From contig JAVHKY010000024.1 in the NCBI GenBank assembly GCA_035079385.1, positions 1,054,001 through 1,118,000 on the forward strand: 64,000 nucleotides of DNA, in the 5' to 3' direction. This document shows, one piece after another, positions 10,736 through 23,230 of the stretch. Made by a program: the position numbers and the translations under genes. Under the pieces are notes generated by a model. It searched no databases and was not told the origin of the DNA. It saw only the letters and a list, made by a program, of their open reading frames with translations. Numbering within the stretch: position 1 is the stretch's first letter; each line of letters starts with the position of its first letter. The DNA is from Aspidiotus rigidus. Lineage: Eukaryota > Arthropoda > Insecta > Hemiptera > Diaspididae.

Positions 10736-12120
10736 GAGACTTGTTACAGACTACACATAGAGTTATAGCCTCTGAGTGGGCAGATGAGGACAATAGGGGT
10801 GAAGATGAATTAGAGGGTGTTGCAGAAATAGATGGATCGAGGTAATTCACCATGCTGATGATTCTCTCATGATTGCTTGAGAGATAGTTTGTGATACGGT
10901 AAAAAATTGAATGGTAAACCCAGATTTTCCTGAGAGCTGGTCAATAGAAGAAGTGTTGAACGAATAGATTGTTAGCATAGAGAGGGGGGGGGTAGGTATG
11001 AAATAGGTGAGAGGCATAAAAAGTATGGATAAGAGTCTAGTTTTGCTCGGCTTTTGGCTTAAACTTACAATCTTCAAAACGTTGGCTTTTGATTGACTTT
11101 TGGTTTTTGGAAAAATGTAGCTAGCTTTCGGCTCCATTTAGCTGGCTTAATCAAGTTGATTTTTGGCTGATCAATATTATGAAGAAATATATGAGTCTAA
11201 ATGAATCGATCAGGAGAATTAGAGCTCTGTAATACGTGTAGAAGATACCCATTATCCAGTTTGTATTTATCTTTATTGGATTTCTCCACTACAGCAGAAC
11301 TGAACCGGAACCAATCTGTCTCATCTTTGTTAATTCTTTCGGAAAGAAAGCCTGGCCTCGAGAGTGGAGCAATTGAACTTGAAATTTGAACACTCAAAGC
11401 ATTTTCCTATTTTGCGGGATCAGGAAAGCAAAAAAAAAAAAGAAAACCAACTAAAAAAAATTGGCTCATTTTTGACTTGTAGAGGTTTAAATGAAGCAGG
11501 CTTTTGGGCTTCTCTCTCATCAGTTAAAATTCAGCTAAATTTGGCTTTGGCTTTCAGTCGAAAGCAATAAACTGAATGAGACGAACATGATCTATTTTGA
11601 GACGAGTTAGTATGACTTCTTCGAGCAAATAAATCAAGGAATTGAAGCTTCTTTAATAGATCGCAATTTGTTGGAGGGTGCAGAAGACCAAAAATGATGC
11701 TAGTCGGAGAAGCGTTCCTTAAGGTCGATATGCCCCGGTACCTACAGAAAAGAGGTGGAGGATGAGGAAGAACTTGACATAGGGGAAGGAGTGAGGATAT
11801 CTGATAGCAAGTGAAGGGGAGCAGGGTGTTTACTGCCCCTGTAAATCCAATAACCCCTATAAAAATCCAATATTTGAAACATGATACAATAAAACCAAAT
11901 TAATTTCATTTCTGACCCAATAAAAAAGTTCGAATTTTTCGAACACCAAAAATGTATACTCATAGGAGATAGCCCTATCCCCTGTCGCCCCGGTCATCTA
12001 GAGACTCAACCTGATTCCTATGGTCGGAGCAACAGGGTAATATCTTGAGCACTGTGCAATCAGAATAAGTTTGTTAAAACCCCCTGTAGATGGCGACCCA
12101 CCTACAGGGTCTAAGTTCTA
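10736..12120. other. Non-coding intron segment
   Basis: No recognisable gene or clear transposon ends. It contains repeated TTTGGCTT-like simple motifs around 11040-11560. Confidence 0.4.
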
Positions 12121-12149
12121 GCAATACATATTCCACGAAAATAAAGTAG

Positions 12150-12215
12150 CCCCAGTTCCGAATGGGGACCCCCCCCCCCAAAAAAAAAAAAAAAAAAAAA
12201 GGTTGGGTAGGATTT
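12150..12215. repeat. C-run/A-run block resembling the 53190-53390 MITE
   Basis: The sequence ATGGGGACC then a C run then about 22 A matches the interior of the element at 53190-53390. This suggests a relic of the same family without its ends. Confidence 0.4.
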
Positions 12216-12978
12216 TTTTCTTGTAATTTTGATGATATTTTAAGTCTTAGAATTCCGACGAAAAAAAGAGCGAGAGAGGCTCTTGATGGATAAGCCATCT
12301 TTGAAGCGAAAGAGACGTGGGGAGATGCTACAGAAAAGAGGGAAAATGAATACAAATGAAAACAGAGCGATGAGTATTTGCAGCCCGGCTGTTGTTCTGT
12401 AAGGTCGAAGGCCATTCGGGAAAATGTACAGAAGCTCTCTGACTTACTTTTAGGACTTTCGAGCTTCAAGCTGTACACATGAGAAGGGGCACGTCGGAAA
12501 TAATGACTTCCTGGCGGTTCCAAGAGAAAGCGTCTAGATCCTCTGACCTACTTCGCAAACTTAAGGAAATTTTTACTTTCGAGCTATAAGTATGATATTA
12601 TGATATCGACTATCAAGCTTTTCATATCGAGAACTCTGTGAAAATGGACAGAAACTGTCGCTGACCTACTTTAGGAATCTGACAAAATTCCGCCCTTCAA
12701 GCTATGCAGGCAGACCCGTAACCAGAATGCATTTGTGATCGGAGCTCCTGTTAAAATTAGGGGTCCTAGAGTAATAATGATATTTTGTTGTATTAAGATT
12801 GTACTTCTCGCTATCCCCCCTTGATTACGGGCCCGTATAATATAGGTAAGAGAAGACGGGGAAACTTGGGAGAATTTCGACCACCGCGTATAAGCGATCA
12901 TGGCTCCCAGGAGAATAGGGACTATTTGGGAAAATGTACGAGAACTGATTCTAACCTTTCTTAAAAATACATAATTGT

Positions 12979-13234
12979 GATGCGCTTTGCGAAAAGGGAC
13001 ACAAAGTCGGCATGATAAAAGCTCCCCGCGTGTAAAACTGAATTTCATGTGAGGATCATTTTCTGTGACGGAAGTTGTTTATAATATTTGATTGAAAGAT
13101 CATAGAAGTCAATGATGACATTCACAAGCGTGCTCCTCTCATTTTCTGGTGTAAGATGGGCCTAATTCGCCGGCCAATTTTACACGAGGAGCTTTCACCA
13201 TGTCGACTTGTGGTACCTTTTTGCAGAGCGCATC
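12979..13234. mobile_element. MITE with GATGCGC inverted ends
   Basis: About 57 bases at each end are inverted copies (GATGCGCTTTGCGAAAAGG at the left; the right end reads GATGCGCTCTGCAAAAAGG on the other strand), including matching GTCGGCATG/GTCGACATG and AGCTCC blocks. It is 256 bp with no coding capacity. The end motif GATGCG-TTTTGCGAAAA also recurs at 60820-60840. Confidence 0.7.
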
Positions 13235-13399
13235 TTATAACGAAATTTCTATTTCTGATTTATAAATGTTGGAATACTTGAGATTTTGACCTCCGGGCAA
13301 TATTTATAAGGAGCCCAGGCTGCAAGGAGGCGAAGGTTTTTCGAGAAAGTGTATTGGGAAAAATACCTGGTAACGACCTCTGAGCTATGTATTTTAGGT

Positions 13400-13738
13400 G
13401 AGGGAGGGACTTGGAAAAATTCCAATTGTGGAGCTATACACCAGGACTGACTCTCAAGCTATATATGATAGGAGGGGGACTTTTTATAAGTCCCCCTCCC
13501 ATCATATACAGCTTGGAGGCCGCAATTATTCCAAGTCCATCTCCTATCATATATGACTCAATAGTCGACATTTTTCAAAGTCCCCTTCCTCTCATATATA
13601 GCACGAGTGTCGAAATTGTTTCTAAGTCCCTCTCTTATCATATATAGTTTGTGAGTCGAAATTTTTATTAGTTTTTTGTTGGAAGGCGGACGGCAAATTT
13701 CTCAAAAAGTCCCCATAGAACAGGTTCCCTGTTGAAAT
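13400..13738. repeat. AACAGG-type repeat, partial copy with tandem internal units
   Basis: Four or five imperfect units of about 50 bp built on CCTATCATATATAGCTCGAG and AGTCGAAATTTTTCCAAG. They end with GGAAGGCGGACGGCAAATTT and ATAGAACAGGTTCCCTGTT. The left end is missing. Confidence 0.6.
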
Positions 13739-14013
13739 ATCCATGAAATAATCGAATTTTATTTATAAAGTTATTTAAATAAATAATAATTTAATATTTA
13801 ATTAAAATTAAATATTTATTCTATTTTATTTTAATTTTAATAATTAATTTAATATGAACTAAAAAAAAATAATCAAGTTTAATTACTTTTAAGAAAATTG
13901 ATAAAATTATATTCAATATTAAATTCCTCAAACTTAATAAATTTATAATTTAATAAAATTATAATATCATTATTTATTATTTATGTATATTTTATATAAT
14001 TAAGTATAAAATT
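13738..14013. other. Very AT-rich block, possible mitochondrial insertion
   Basis: About 90 percent A+T, beginning abruptly at the end of the AACAGG-type repeat and continuing at 14797-14921 and 15313-15420 after two later insertions. Composition matches the proven mitochondrial fragments in this window, but I could not identify a mitochondrial gene in it. Confidence 0.4.
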
Positions 14014-14614
14014 TACTTATAACAATCATCCTCTCATTCAACGAATCCACCTCACATTACACACTCTAAACTCTATCAACTCCGACATTACTTTCATATG
14101 GATTCCTAGTCACATAAACCTAACTGATCATGATTTAGTAGACCTAGCTGCTAAACAAGCATCATCCTTTCCCAGAGTTACAGACAACTCACAAATTCCC
14201 GTTTCAGACTATAAAAATTATTACCGTTCCCTCATCCTACAAAAATGGACAAATCTTTGGCAAAATCAAACCTCTAACAAACTCCTAAAAATCAAACGCA
14301 ACCCCATACCCTGGTCCACATCTTTTAGAAAACTTAGAAGAGAAGAAGTAGTCCTTACTCGGCTAAGAATCGGTCATACCAGAACCACCCATTCCTACCT
14401 CATCAATCCTGATCTCCTGGCCCCTCCTTCTTGTTTTTACTGTCCAGAAGAAATTCTTACAGTCGAACACTTCTTTTCTTGTCCCATTCTCTCTCCTCTC
14501 CGCTCTTCCTTTAATGTTCCTTCCTCCCTCTCCCAAGCACTAAAAAACAAATCAGAAACAATAACTCCCTCCCTCGATTATTTACGTCAAACTCAATTTT
14601 ATTCCATCATTTAA
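14014..14614 (+). pseudogene. LINE ORF2 C-terminus: RNase H plus zinc knuckle
   Basis: Open reading to a TAA at 14612-14614. It encodes the end of an RNase H domain (TFIWIPSHINLTDHDLVDLA, matching the family W-PSH-G…AD-A pattern). The LTRLRIGHTRTTHSYL segment and a C-X2-C-X7-H-X4-C knuckle (CFYCPEEILTVEHFFSC) follow, as is typical of arthropod non-LTR elements. The reverse transcriptase is missing because of 5' truncation, so it is not functional alone. Confidence 0.85.
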
Positions 14615-14786
14615 AAAAAAAAAAAAAAAAAAAATTAAGACTCTATTACCGTTCTCACAACATCCACAGTTCCACTCTTGTAATGTTTAAATTATAACTT
14701 TGTACATTCCTTTATTTCAACCGCCGAGCCAATGGCCCTTGAGCAGCTCAGAGCTCGTTAAAAAAAAAAAAAAAAAAAAAAAAAAA
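14014..14786 (+). mobile_element. 5'-truncated LINE with RNase H and poly-A tail
   Basis: Non-LTR retrotransposon 3' end (I/jockey-like superfamily). The 773-bp insert is flanked by a 10-bp direct repeat GTATAAAATT (14004-14013 and 14787-14796) and ends in a 27-A tail. It carries the ORF2 C-terminus, a short 3' UTR with GAGCCAATGGCCCTTGAGCA and the poly-A. It landed in an AT-rich block and so postdates that block. Confidence 0.88.
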
Positions 14787-14921
14787 GTATAAAATTATTT
14801 TTCTTTAATTTTTACCAATTTGATTTATATAATATTTATTTAATTAAACTTGATAATTTATAATTTTTTTAGATTTATTTAATAAAAATATTTATATTAA
14901 TTTTTAATAATTTGGTTTATT

Positions 14922-15312
14922 ACACTACACAAAAAAAAAAAAAAAAAAAAAAAAAAGAAAGAAAATTGAAAAATGCATGAACAAAATTATACAATTCTAA
15001 AAGTATTTTCGACGCTGATCACAATGTCGTTGGCCGTTTTTCAAAATTGGCTCTGGTTATCAAGAGATGAACATATCAAGTTCCCGCGAGTTGTAGCGAC
15101 GCGCAGTCTATGATGTTCTTGTTCTTGTTAAATTCGATAGCTGGGTAACATACTCTGCGCGTCGCTACGACTCGCGGGAACTTGATATGTTCATTTCTCG
15201 ATAACCAGATCTAATTTTGAAAAACGGCCAACGGCATCGTGATCAGCGTCGAAAATACTTCTAGAATTGTATAATTTTGTTCATGCATTTTTCAATTTTT
15301 TTTTTGTAGTGT
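14922..15312. mobile_element. Foldback element with ACACTACA ends
   Basis: A near-perfect long inverted repeat. Arms of about 170 bases (ACACTACACAAAAAA… through …CGCGAGTTGTAGCGACGCGC) mirror each other around a short centre near 15115-15150. No coding capacity. It is inserted in the same AT-rich block as the LINE. Confidence 0.8.
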
Positions 15313-15740
15313 TATCGATTATAAAATAATAATAATTTTTTATAATATTTAATTATACTGTATTATTATTATAGCAATTAATGGTTTTTCAATTTTTTTT
15401 TGTTAATTAGTAACTTAAATATAGCTCAGTCGATTATTTAAATTGAAATCGAAAAATCCCCCCCCCCCTCCCCTATAGAACGGGTTCTCTAATTATTCCA
15501 ATAACCGTAGTTAAGGGTGTGCTTTACTTATTCGGAAACTCTGAAACGGTGTACAATAAGTTGCATAAACATCCCCAAAAACCCTGCAAGGTTCGGGAAG
15601 CCAGCGGTCACTACGCAACGCTTGTCGGGCGTGCGTGGGTAGTCTTTGTAACAAATGACGAGGAATGATTTTGCAAGGTCACATCTCAGGGCTCCATTTT
15701 CTGACGAATTTTTTTGATCTTTGGAAATGTTGTACAATAG

Positions 15741-15903
15741 GGTTCAACAAAAGGCGCTATTGGAACAGAATACTGAATTTTGGCTCCAAAAGAATTTTAC
15801 TCTCGTCAAAAAATAAAAGAATTTTTATCAATTTCAACGTTTAATTGAGAAAGTATAGGAAAAAATTTTAAAATTCTGCTTCGATAGCGCCTCTGGTTGA
15901 ACC
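15741..15903. mobile_element. Small MITE with GGTTCAAC ends
   Basis: GGTTCAACAAAAGGCGCTAT at the left pairs with ATAGCGCCTCTGGTTGAACC at the right. It is 163 bp, non-coding, with no obvious target duplication. Confidence 0.65.
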
Positions 15904-16261
15904 TTTCTGGAAAACATTTCAGTTATTCAGAAAGGTCCGTTGAAAATTCGAGCAATAAAATGTGATTTTCGGTACCATGTTTTAGGAGCATATTTTGCAC
16001 ACCCTTAATGTGAGAGACCCCTCAAGCAGCGATAGAAGTGACTTTTGGCGCCAATTATTCAAATATTTTTCTCAATTTACCGACCCCAATGCGTCCTCTG
16101 TCACAACTCGTTATCAGAAATTTATCAAGTCAAACATTATGGACGGAGTGACGTTGAAATTCACGATTGTAGACCTTCATAGCGACGATAGCCCAATATT
16201 AGAAACATTTGACGTACTTGGGAAGTCCTCCATCGATGAGACCATAGGTAAAACCGAGTAA

Positions 16262-17940
16262 AGAAATGATTAAATTGTCCGAGACTAGACGAAGATAGGA
16301 CAGAAAGATTCTGAGTCGTCAGGAGAGAAGTGGGATGAAAATGAAATGGATGTAACGCTATGTAGACTCTAGGTATCGAGGATAGAACAGTTATGCGGTC
16401 AAATGCAAAGCGATGTAATTAAAGGTTTGTAACGATGTTCAAAATCGTCATCCGGCTTTTCGTACCTGTGAATAGATCGTTAACGTTGTAATTTATTCTC
16501 ATGCTTACATGTTCGTAGTGCACTCGTGATTATAGGTTTTGAGATATTCTTCAGTTTGAGTGGTTGCAGGCTGACTTCGATGAAGGAGTTCGACGGTGAA
16601 TGGGACGGTCTGTAATGCGCTGCATTTGCCTACGAGTATATTTTTGAATTTTAAACACTAATAATTAACGCAGTTCGTCGCTCTGGCGGCAGTGGGTGAA
16701 GGAAATTTCGACAATAAATTACATATTGGTACGTTATAAATCGACCTGCTTTGTTATTAAATAGGAAAAGTTCGAATGAGCATTGTCTTAACTTTTTTCG
16801 TGACATTCTTCTTAATTTTCCACTGTATTTCGCGGTAAAATCACGCGGTTGATAGGCACACAGGCAGATGATAATGGGTTAGGAAAGCGAGGCCGATGTC
16901 GATATCGAGTGAAACATTAATTCGGAATTGTAATTAATTCTACCGAAGAAAAGTGACTTAAGTCGTTGTTGATGAATGATAATTTTACTTTCTTCGCAGA
17001 GACACGAATTTTGATACCGCGATAATTGTGGTTTCTCTGCACGGTAAGAAGTGTACGAGCAACTATTTTTGTTTTGTGGGTATACCTATAATATTCTTTT
17101 TTTTTTTTTTATGCTTCATAAACGCGAGTAAATTACTCGTATTTACGTAATGAGATAATCGTATTTATCTCTGTCACACTCTTCTTTTTCTTCATATTTT
17201 TTTTTACGAACGCATTCTGTTATCTCGAGACGAAATATACTATGTAAGGCCGGTAATGTAAGCAACGGTCCAAGATGATAATTTTCGTATATTTCATCTC
17301 TCGCTGCAGCAGTTAGATACACCTTCTTTCACTTCGCTCCGCACAGATCTCGTGTTGGTTATGACTTTACAATTCTTCGTGACAGCAAATGGTAGGCTTA
17401 CAATAATATGTGTAACTGTGTATAATATTCTTCTTCGCATCTTGTTTGTAGTTCAGTGCTCTTTCTGACTCTTTTTATAGTATACGTGTTTGAAATTCGA
17501 TATTGAAAATTATAGAGAAATATAGCCATCGAATAATTCTATATCATACAGTATGAAGAAACGTAGATCAATTAAATTATACGCTCGCTCGAAATCGCTG
17601 CTCGTTACAGCATCTTGGAATACGATACCTACTTCACACCTTACTGTATTTTCTATTTTCTGTACATTCATTGTGAAGCGACAAGTGTCGAAGCTCGCTT
17701 TGTAACGATGGGTCGAATAAACACGAGAATAATGATTTCATCACAGAATGCTAAGAAGTACATTTTTATTTGCAAGAGTTTTCTGAAAGGCATATAGGCA
17801 TAGAATTGATCCGGTTCTCAAGTTTACGGTCGGACATATCGATGAAAAGCTCCACAATACTTGAAAAAGTAAACTGGAGGGCAATTTGCAAGAACCGCTG
17901 AGCTTTTCTTCGGCCTATAGGCATGGTAAATCCAGTGGGA
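16262..17940. other. Low-repeat intron segment
   Basis: No transposon ends and no recognisable gene. It is one of the few non-repetitive islands in the intron, so a possible site of regulatory elements. Nothing more specific can be supported. Confidence 0.35.
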
Positions 17941-18720
17941 GAATCATGTCGACATCAAAGCGACTTCGATTTAGATTCGCCGAATGTTGACCGCAAATCG
18001 ACCCAAAATGACTGGAGGTCGTTTGTTTCCACCATCGACTCATTCCTGACGTTAAATTTGTGTCGATTCCTGGTATCATAGCGTTGATGGGTAGACCCCA
18101 AATAGACGTCCATTATACGTGCCTGCACGGGGAAAACACATGCGATAGTTGGCAATCAACGTTGACATTGTATCGATTGGTAGTGCACAATCTGATAAGG
18201 TTTCAGAATCGAGGTGAAAAATGAATCGATTTCTGATATATCAGATTTTGATAACGACTGATGATTGACATCAAAATTGCCTAAATTTGACCATCGCTGC
18301 ACCGGTGAAACACAATTGAGAGATTCTCAATGATCTTCACTGTATAATTTTGACTCTCTATTAGTTACGAAACAAACAAAACGCTGCAAGCGAGTGACTG
18401 TATATCGGCTCTATAGCCAGACGTCGATTCTAAGTCGACCAAGCATACTTACATCCTTATAGGAAATTAAAATTGAACGTTAATCGACGTACAAGAGCTG
18501 AGAATTTCAGCTCGATAAATAAATTTGGAGAAGTCGACTCGAAATTCATTCCAGATCGACGTCAATTTGTGATTGATCTATTGTTGACCACCAACGGAGT
18601 AGTCTGCAAATTGATTCAAAATCGACCCAAGAGGAGCAATTGTTCTCTGATCAACACGGAAATTAATTTGGAGAACTTGACTTGAAATTGACTCCAGACT
18701 AACGTCAATTTTGATGAAGT
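17940..18720. repeat. Degenerate TCGA-rich tandem repeat
   Basis: Repeated variants of GTCGACT, AAATTGACTCCAGA and GACGTCAATTT at irregular spacing. Related blocks occur at 25230-25850 and 26930-28080, where a period of about 140 is clearer. Confidence 0.5.
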
Positions 18721-18859
18721 CAATTAGCGCACATTACCATCAGAGAACAATAAATGCATAGATCATATTGACAAGTCTCTGCGGGCGATTCTTGACCACG
18801 AAGGCAAAAGTTGTAAGGGCTAGCTTATAGAAATATTATTTGGGGTGTATCCGGACTGG

Positions 18860-19060
18860 AGCCCTCCCCTCCAAAAAAAAAGCTCGTTTTTTAACGGAAT
18901 TAAACGGGGCGTGGCAGAGAACCTGTTTTATGGCGGCTACGACGCCACCAGAATATGATGTCACAAGGCTGACCCATGACGTCACCAAATTGTGACGTCA
19001 CAAATTCGGAATTCAGAGCTATATTATGATAGAAGGGAAACTTGTAAAGTTTTTGCAGTC
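18860..19060. repeat. AACAGG-type repeat, partial copy with CRE octamers
   Basis: AACGGAATTAAACGGGGC, then GAACCTGTTTTATGG, then two perfect TGACGTCA octamers at 18977-18984 and 18993-19000. Confidence 0.55.
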
Positions 19061-19322
19061 GAAATACCGTCAAAAAATTGAAACGGGTTTTCCAAGAATA
19101 ATCCTGAGTTCTTAAACTAGTTCAAGGTCGCTGATGACATCATGCGCGAAAAACAATCCTGACGCTTTTTTGTGACAATTTTCCCAGGATTTGTACCAGT
19201 CTGGAAACCGTCAACAAATCACTCTCGGTTTTCCAGGAGTAGACTTGAGTCCCTAAAGTAGGTAAAGGTCACTGATGACGTCATCATGCGTTAAGAACAA
19301 CGTGAAGGTCATTTGTCATGAT
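19060..19322. repeat. Diverged left end of the 144-bp satellite
   Basis: Two degraded monomers recognisable by GATGACGTCATCATGCG, AAACCGTCAA and TTTTCCAGGA. They are separated from the main array by a hAT-type insertion. Confidence 0.7.
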
Positions 19323-20683
19323 CAGAGCCCGGATTTTTCGACACTAAAAAAGAAAAATTTCGGCACCTACTGTTGCATTTTCGGCATTATTCGGCATTTA
19401 AAAAAAATCATGCTTTTGAGGGTTTTAAAAAAGACTCCAGCCGGGTGAGGGAGGAAAATGGCCTTGGGTCAAAAATGTTTCAAATAACCGTCAAAATATT
19501 ATTCCCAATGATTATAATCGACATAATTTCTGAATGAAATACCAAAACTCACTGTCCTCCACAGTGAAAAAGTGGATTTTCTCACTTCTCTACTGTTTTC
19601 AGACTGTTCCAGCGACTGGAGAATTTTTCAACTATTTTTCTCAATCTAACGCACTCCACCTAATCCGTGGACGTGTTTACATGAGAATTGACCAAATCGA
19701 TAAACGAAATACTAAAAATATATTTTTGGTCTATCAACATTCCCATTTCATCCCCGGAGGAGTGCGTATTTTTCAGCTCGATCATTGATTATTGATTTCT
19801 CGCGGTCTATTGCGGTAGCAGTCGTAGTTCACCCCGCTATTGATGGAAAAATCAGAGAAATTCATTAAATATTCATTTTTTTAGGAATGTTCCACCTCAC
19901 CGAGGACTATGGTACTAATGTATGTTGTAGTAGAGAGTATGGCGCTTCTAATGAATGATTTTCCCCAGGTGCCTCCCCCCGATTTTTTTTAATATTCGAG
20001 TTTGAAGTATTGTTATTGCTAGAAAGTAGGGAAAATATGAATGATTTTTGTTGAAAAAAATACCGTAGATGAACGTTCACATATTCTAAAATGTCTCCAA
20101 ATTACGTTGCTGTGCGATCATTATTGCCGGAGATACAGCCATTTGGATTTTAGGCCTAAAAATGACTCTGCAGCCCATATGGGTAAGCGGATTTAGGTTT
20201 TGAGTTTTCTCATGGGGGACAACATTTTGACGGGCATTTGAAACATTTTTCGACCAAGCCCCCCCTCTTACCCGGCTAGAGCCTTTACAATCAGAATTAT
20301 TCAATTTACTATCAAAATTACATGATTTTGACCAAAATAAACGATTTTTGGGAATTAAACTCATTAATAAAAAATCCTAGAAATTTTTCAATTGAACTTT
20401 GTACTAAAAATAATATTTAAAAAAAAATGTGCCCAATTTGCACCAAAATTAAGCAAATTTTGTCCGAAATTTTATAATTTTGGACGATATTAACAAAATG
20501 TCGCCTTTCGGCCTTATTCGGCTTTAAACCTCGTTTTCGGCATTTATTCCACATTCGGCACTTTTCGGCAAGATAAAATTTATTTTACAGGTCTCATTAC
20601 CCCTAAAATGAACTTCCACCTGATTTTTAAGATTCCCGCCCTTTGCAAAATGATTCGACAAATGCCGAGGAATCCGGGCTCCG
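19323..20683. mobile_element. hAT-type non-autonomous element, copy A
   Basis: 1361 bp with terminal inverted repeats CAGAGCCCGGATTTTTCGGC-like / CGGAGCCCGGATTCCTCGGC. It is flanked by GTCATGAT (19315-19322) and GTCATAAT (20684-20691), an 8-bp target duplication with one mismatch, as expected for hAT. The motif TTTCGGCA is repeated near both ends. It is inserted within satellite DNA. No transposase is recognisable. Confidence 0.82.
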
Positions 20684-23230
20684 GTCATAATTTTCCCAGC
20701 AGTTGTACCAATCTAAATACCGTCAAAGAATTGGTACGGATCTTCCATGAGTAGTTCTCATTTAAAAAACCGTCAAAAAATGGGAATGGGTTTTCTATGA
20801 GTAGTCCCGAGTCCCTAAAATAGGTCTAGATCACTGACACGTCATCATGCGTTAAAAATAACCGCGAAGGTTATTTGTGACGATTTCTCCAGGAGTTATG
20901 TCAGTCTAAAAACCGTCGAAAAATTGGCACAGGTCTTCCAGAAGTAATCCCAAGTTCCTAAAGTAGGTCAAAGGTCGCTGATGATGTCATCATGCGTGGA
21001 AAACAGCCGTGAAGGTCATTTGGGACGATTTTTCTGGGAGTTATGTCAGCCTGAAAACCGTCGAAAAATTGGCACAGGTCTTCCAGAAGTAATCCCAAGT
21101 TCCTAAAGTAGATCAAGGTCGCTGATGATGTCATCATGTGTGAAAAACAGCAGTGAAGGTCATTTGTGACGATTTTTCCAGGACTTATGTCAGTCTAAAA
21201 ACCGTCGAAAAATTGGTCCAGGTCTTCCAGATGTAATCCCAAGTTCCTAAATTAGGTCAAAGGTCGCTGATGATGTCATCATTTGTGGAAAACAGCCGTG
21301 AAATTCATTTGTGACGATTTTTCCAGGAGTTATGTCAGTCTAAAAACCGTCGAAAAATTGGTACAGGTCTTCCAGAAGTAATCCCAAGTTCGTAAAGTAG
21401 GTCAAGGTCGCTGATGATGTCATCAAGTGTGAAAAACAGCCGTGAAGGTCATTTGTGACGATTTTTCCAGGACTTATGTCAGTCTAAAAACCGTCGAAAA
21501 ATTGGTCCAGGTCTTCCAGATGTAATCCCAAGTTCCTAAAGTAGGTCAAAGGTCGCTGATGATGTCATCATTTGTGGAAAACAGCCGTGAAGGTCATTTG
21601 TGACGATTTTTCCAGGAGTTATGTCAGTCTAAAAACCGTCGAAAAATTGGTACAGGTCTTCCAGAAGTAATCCCAAGTTCGTAAAGTAGGTCAAGGTCGC
21701 TGATGATGTCATCAAGTGTGAAAAACAGCCGTGAAGGTCACTTGTGACAATTTTTCCAGGAGTTATGTCAGTCTAGAAACCGTCGAAAAATTGGCACAGG
21801 TCTACCAGAAGTAATCCCAAGTTCCTAAAGTAGGTCAAAGTCGCTGATGATGTCATCATGTGTGAAAAACAGCCGTGAAGGTCATTTGTGACGATTTTTC
21901 CAGGAGTTATGTCAGTCTAAAAACCGTCGAAAAATTGGTACAGGTCTTCCAGAAGTAATCCCAAGTTCGTAAAGTAGGTCAAGGTCGCTGATGATGTCAT
22001 CAAGTGTGAAAAACAGCCGTGAAGGTCACTTGTGACAATTTTTCCAGGAGTTATGTCAGTCTAGAAACCGTCGAAAAATTGGCACAGGTCTACCAGAAGT
22101 AATCCCAAGTTCCTAAAGTAGGTCAAAGTCGCTGATGATGTCATCATGTGTGAAAAACAGCCGTGAAGGTCATTTGTGACGATTTTTCCAGGAGTTATGT
22201 CAGTCTAAAAACCGTCGAAAAATTGGTACAGGTCTTCCAGAAGTAATCCCAAGTTCGTAAAGTAGGTCAAGGTCGCTGATGATGTCATCAAGTGTGAAAA
22301 ACAGCCGTGAAGGTCACTTGTGACAATTTTTCCAGGAGTTATGTCAGTCTAGAAACCGTCGAAAAATTGGCACAGGTCTACCAGAAGTAATCCCAAGTTC
22401 CTAAAGTAGGTCAAAGTCGCTGATGATGTCATCATGTGTGAAAAACAGCCGTGAAGGTCATTTGTGACGATTTTTCCAGGAGTTATGTCAGTCTAAAAAC
22501 CGTCGAAAAATTGGTACAGGTCTTCCAGAAGTAATCCCAAGTTCGTAAAGTAGGTCAAGGTCGCTGATGATGTCATCAAGTGTGAAAAACAGCCGTGAAG
22601 GTCACTTGTGACAATTTTTCCAGGAGTTATGTCAGTCTAGAAACCGTCGAAAAATTGGCACAGGTCTACCAGAAGTAATCCCAAGTTCCTAAAGTAGGTC
22701 AAAGGTCGCTGATGATGTCATCATTTGTGGAAAACAGCCGTGAAGTTCATTTGTGACGATTTTTCCAGGAGTTATGTCAGTCTAAAAACCGTCGAAAAAT
22801 TGGTACAGGTCTTCCAGAAGTAATCCCAAGTTCGTAAAGTAGGTCAAGGTCGCTGATGATGTCATCAAGTGTGAAAAACAGCCGTGAAGGTCACTTGTGA
22901 CAATTTTTCCAGGAGTTATGTCAGTCTAGAAACCGTCGAAAAATTGGCACAGGTCTTCCAGAAGTAATCCCAAGTTCCTAAAGTAGGTCAAAGGTCGCAG
23001 TTGATGTAATCATGTGTGAAAAACAGCCGTGAAGGTCATGTGTGACGATTTTTCCGGGAGTTATGTCAGTCTAAAAACCCGTCGAAAAATTGAAAGAAGT
23101 TTTCCAATAGTAGTCCCCAGTTCTCAAAGTCGGTCAGGGTCACTGATGACGTCATCATGCGTGGAAAAACAACCGTGAAAATTTTCTCAAAAGTTTCCCA
23201 GTCAAAAAACCGCCGAGTAATCGGTATGGT
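20684..23230. repeat. 144-bp satellite array with 288-bp higher-order unit
   Basis: About 17 tandem monomers with starts spaced 144-145 bp (for example GTCAT at 20986, 21130, 21275, 21419, 21564, 21708, 21852, 21996, 22140, 22284). Two monomer types alternate. One has TTGTGACGATTTTTCC, AAAAACCGTC and AAGTTCGTAAAG. The other has TTGTGACAATTTTTCC, AGAAACCGTC and GTCTACCAGAAG. Each monomer has a GATGATGTCATCA core derived from a CRE-like palindrome. There is no open frame through the array. Confidence 0.93.

Noticed and set aside
20684..23230. CRISPR-like repeat array
   Set aside because: The units are contiguous 144-bp monomers without unique spacers, in a eukaryotic intron; this is satellite DNA.
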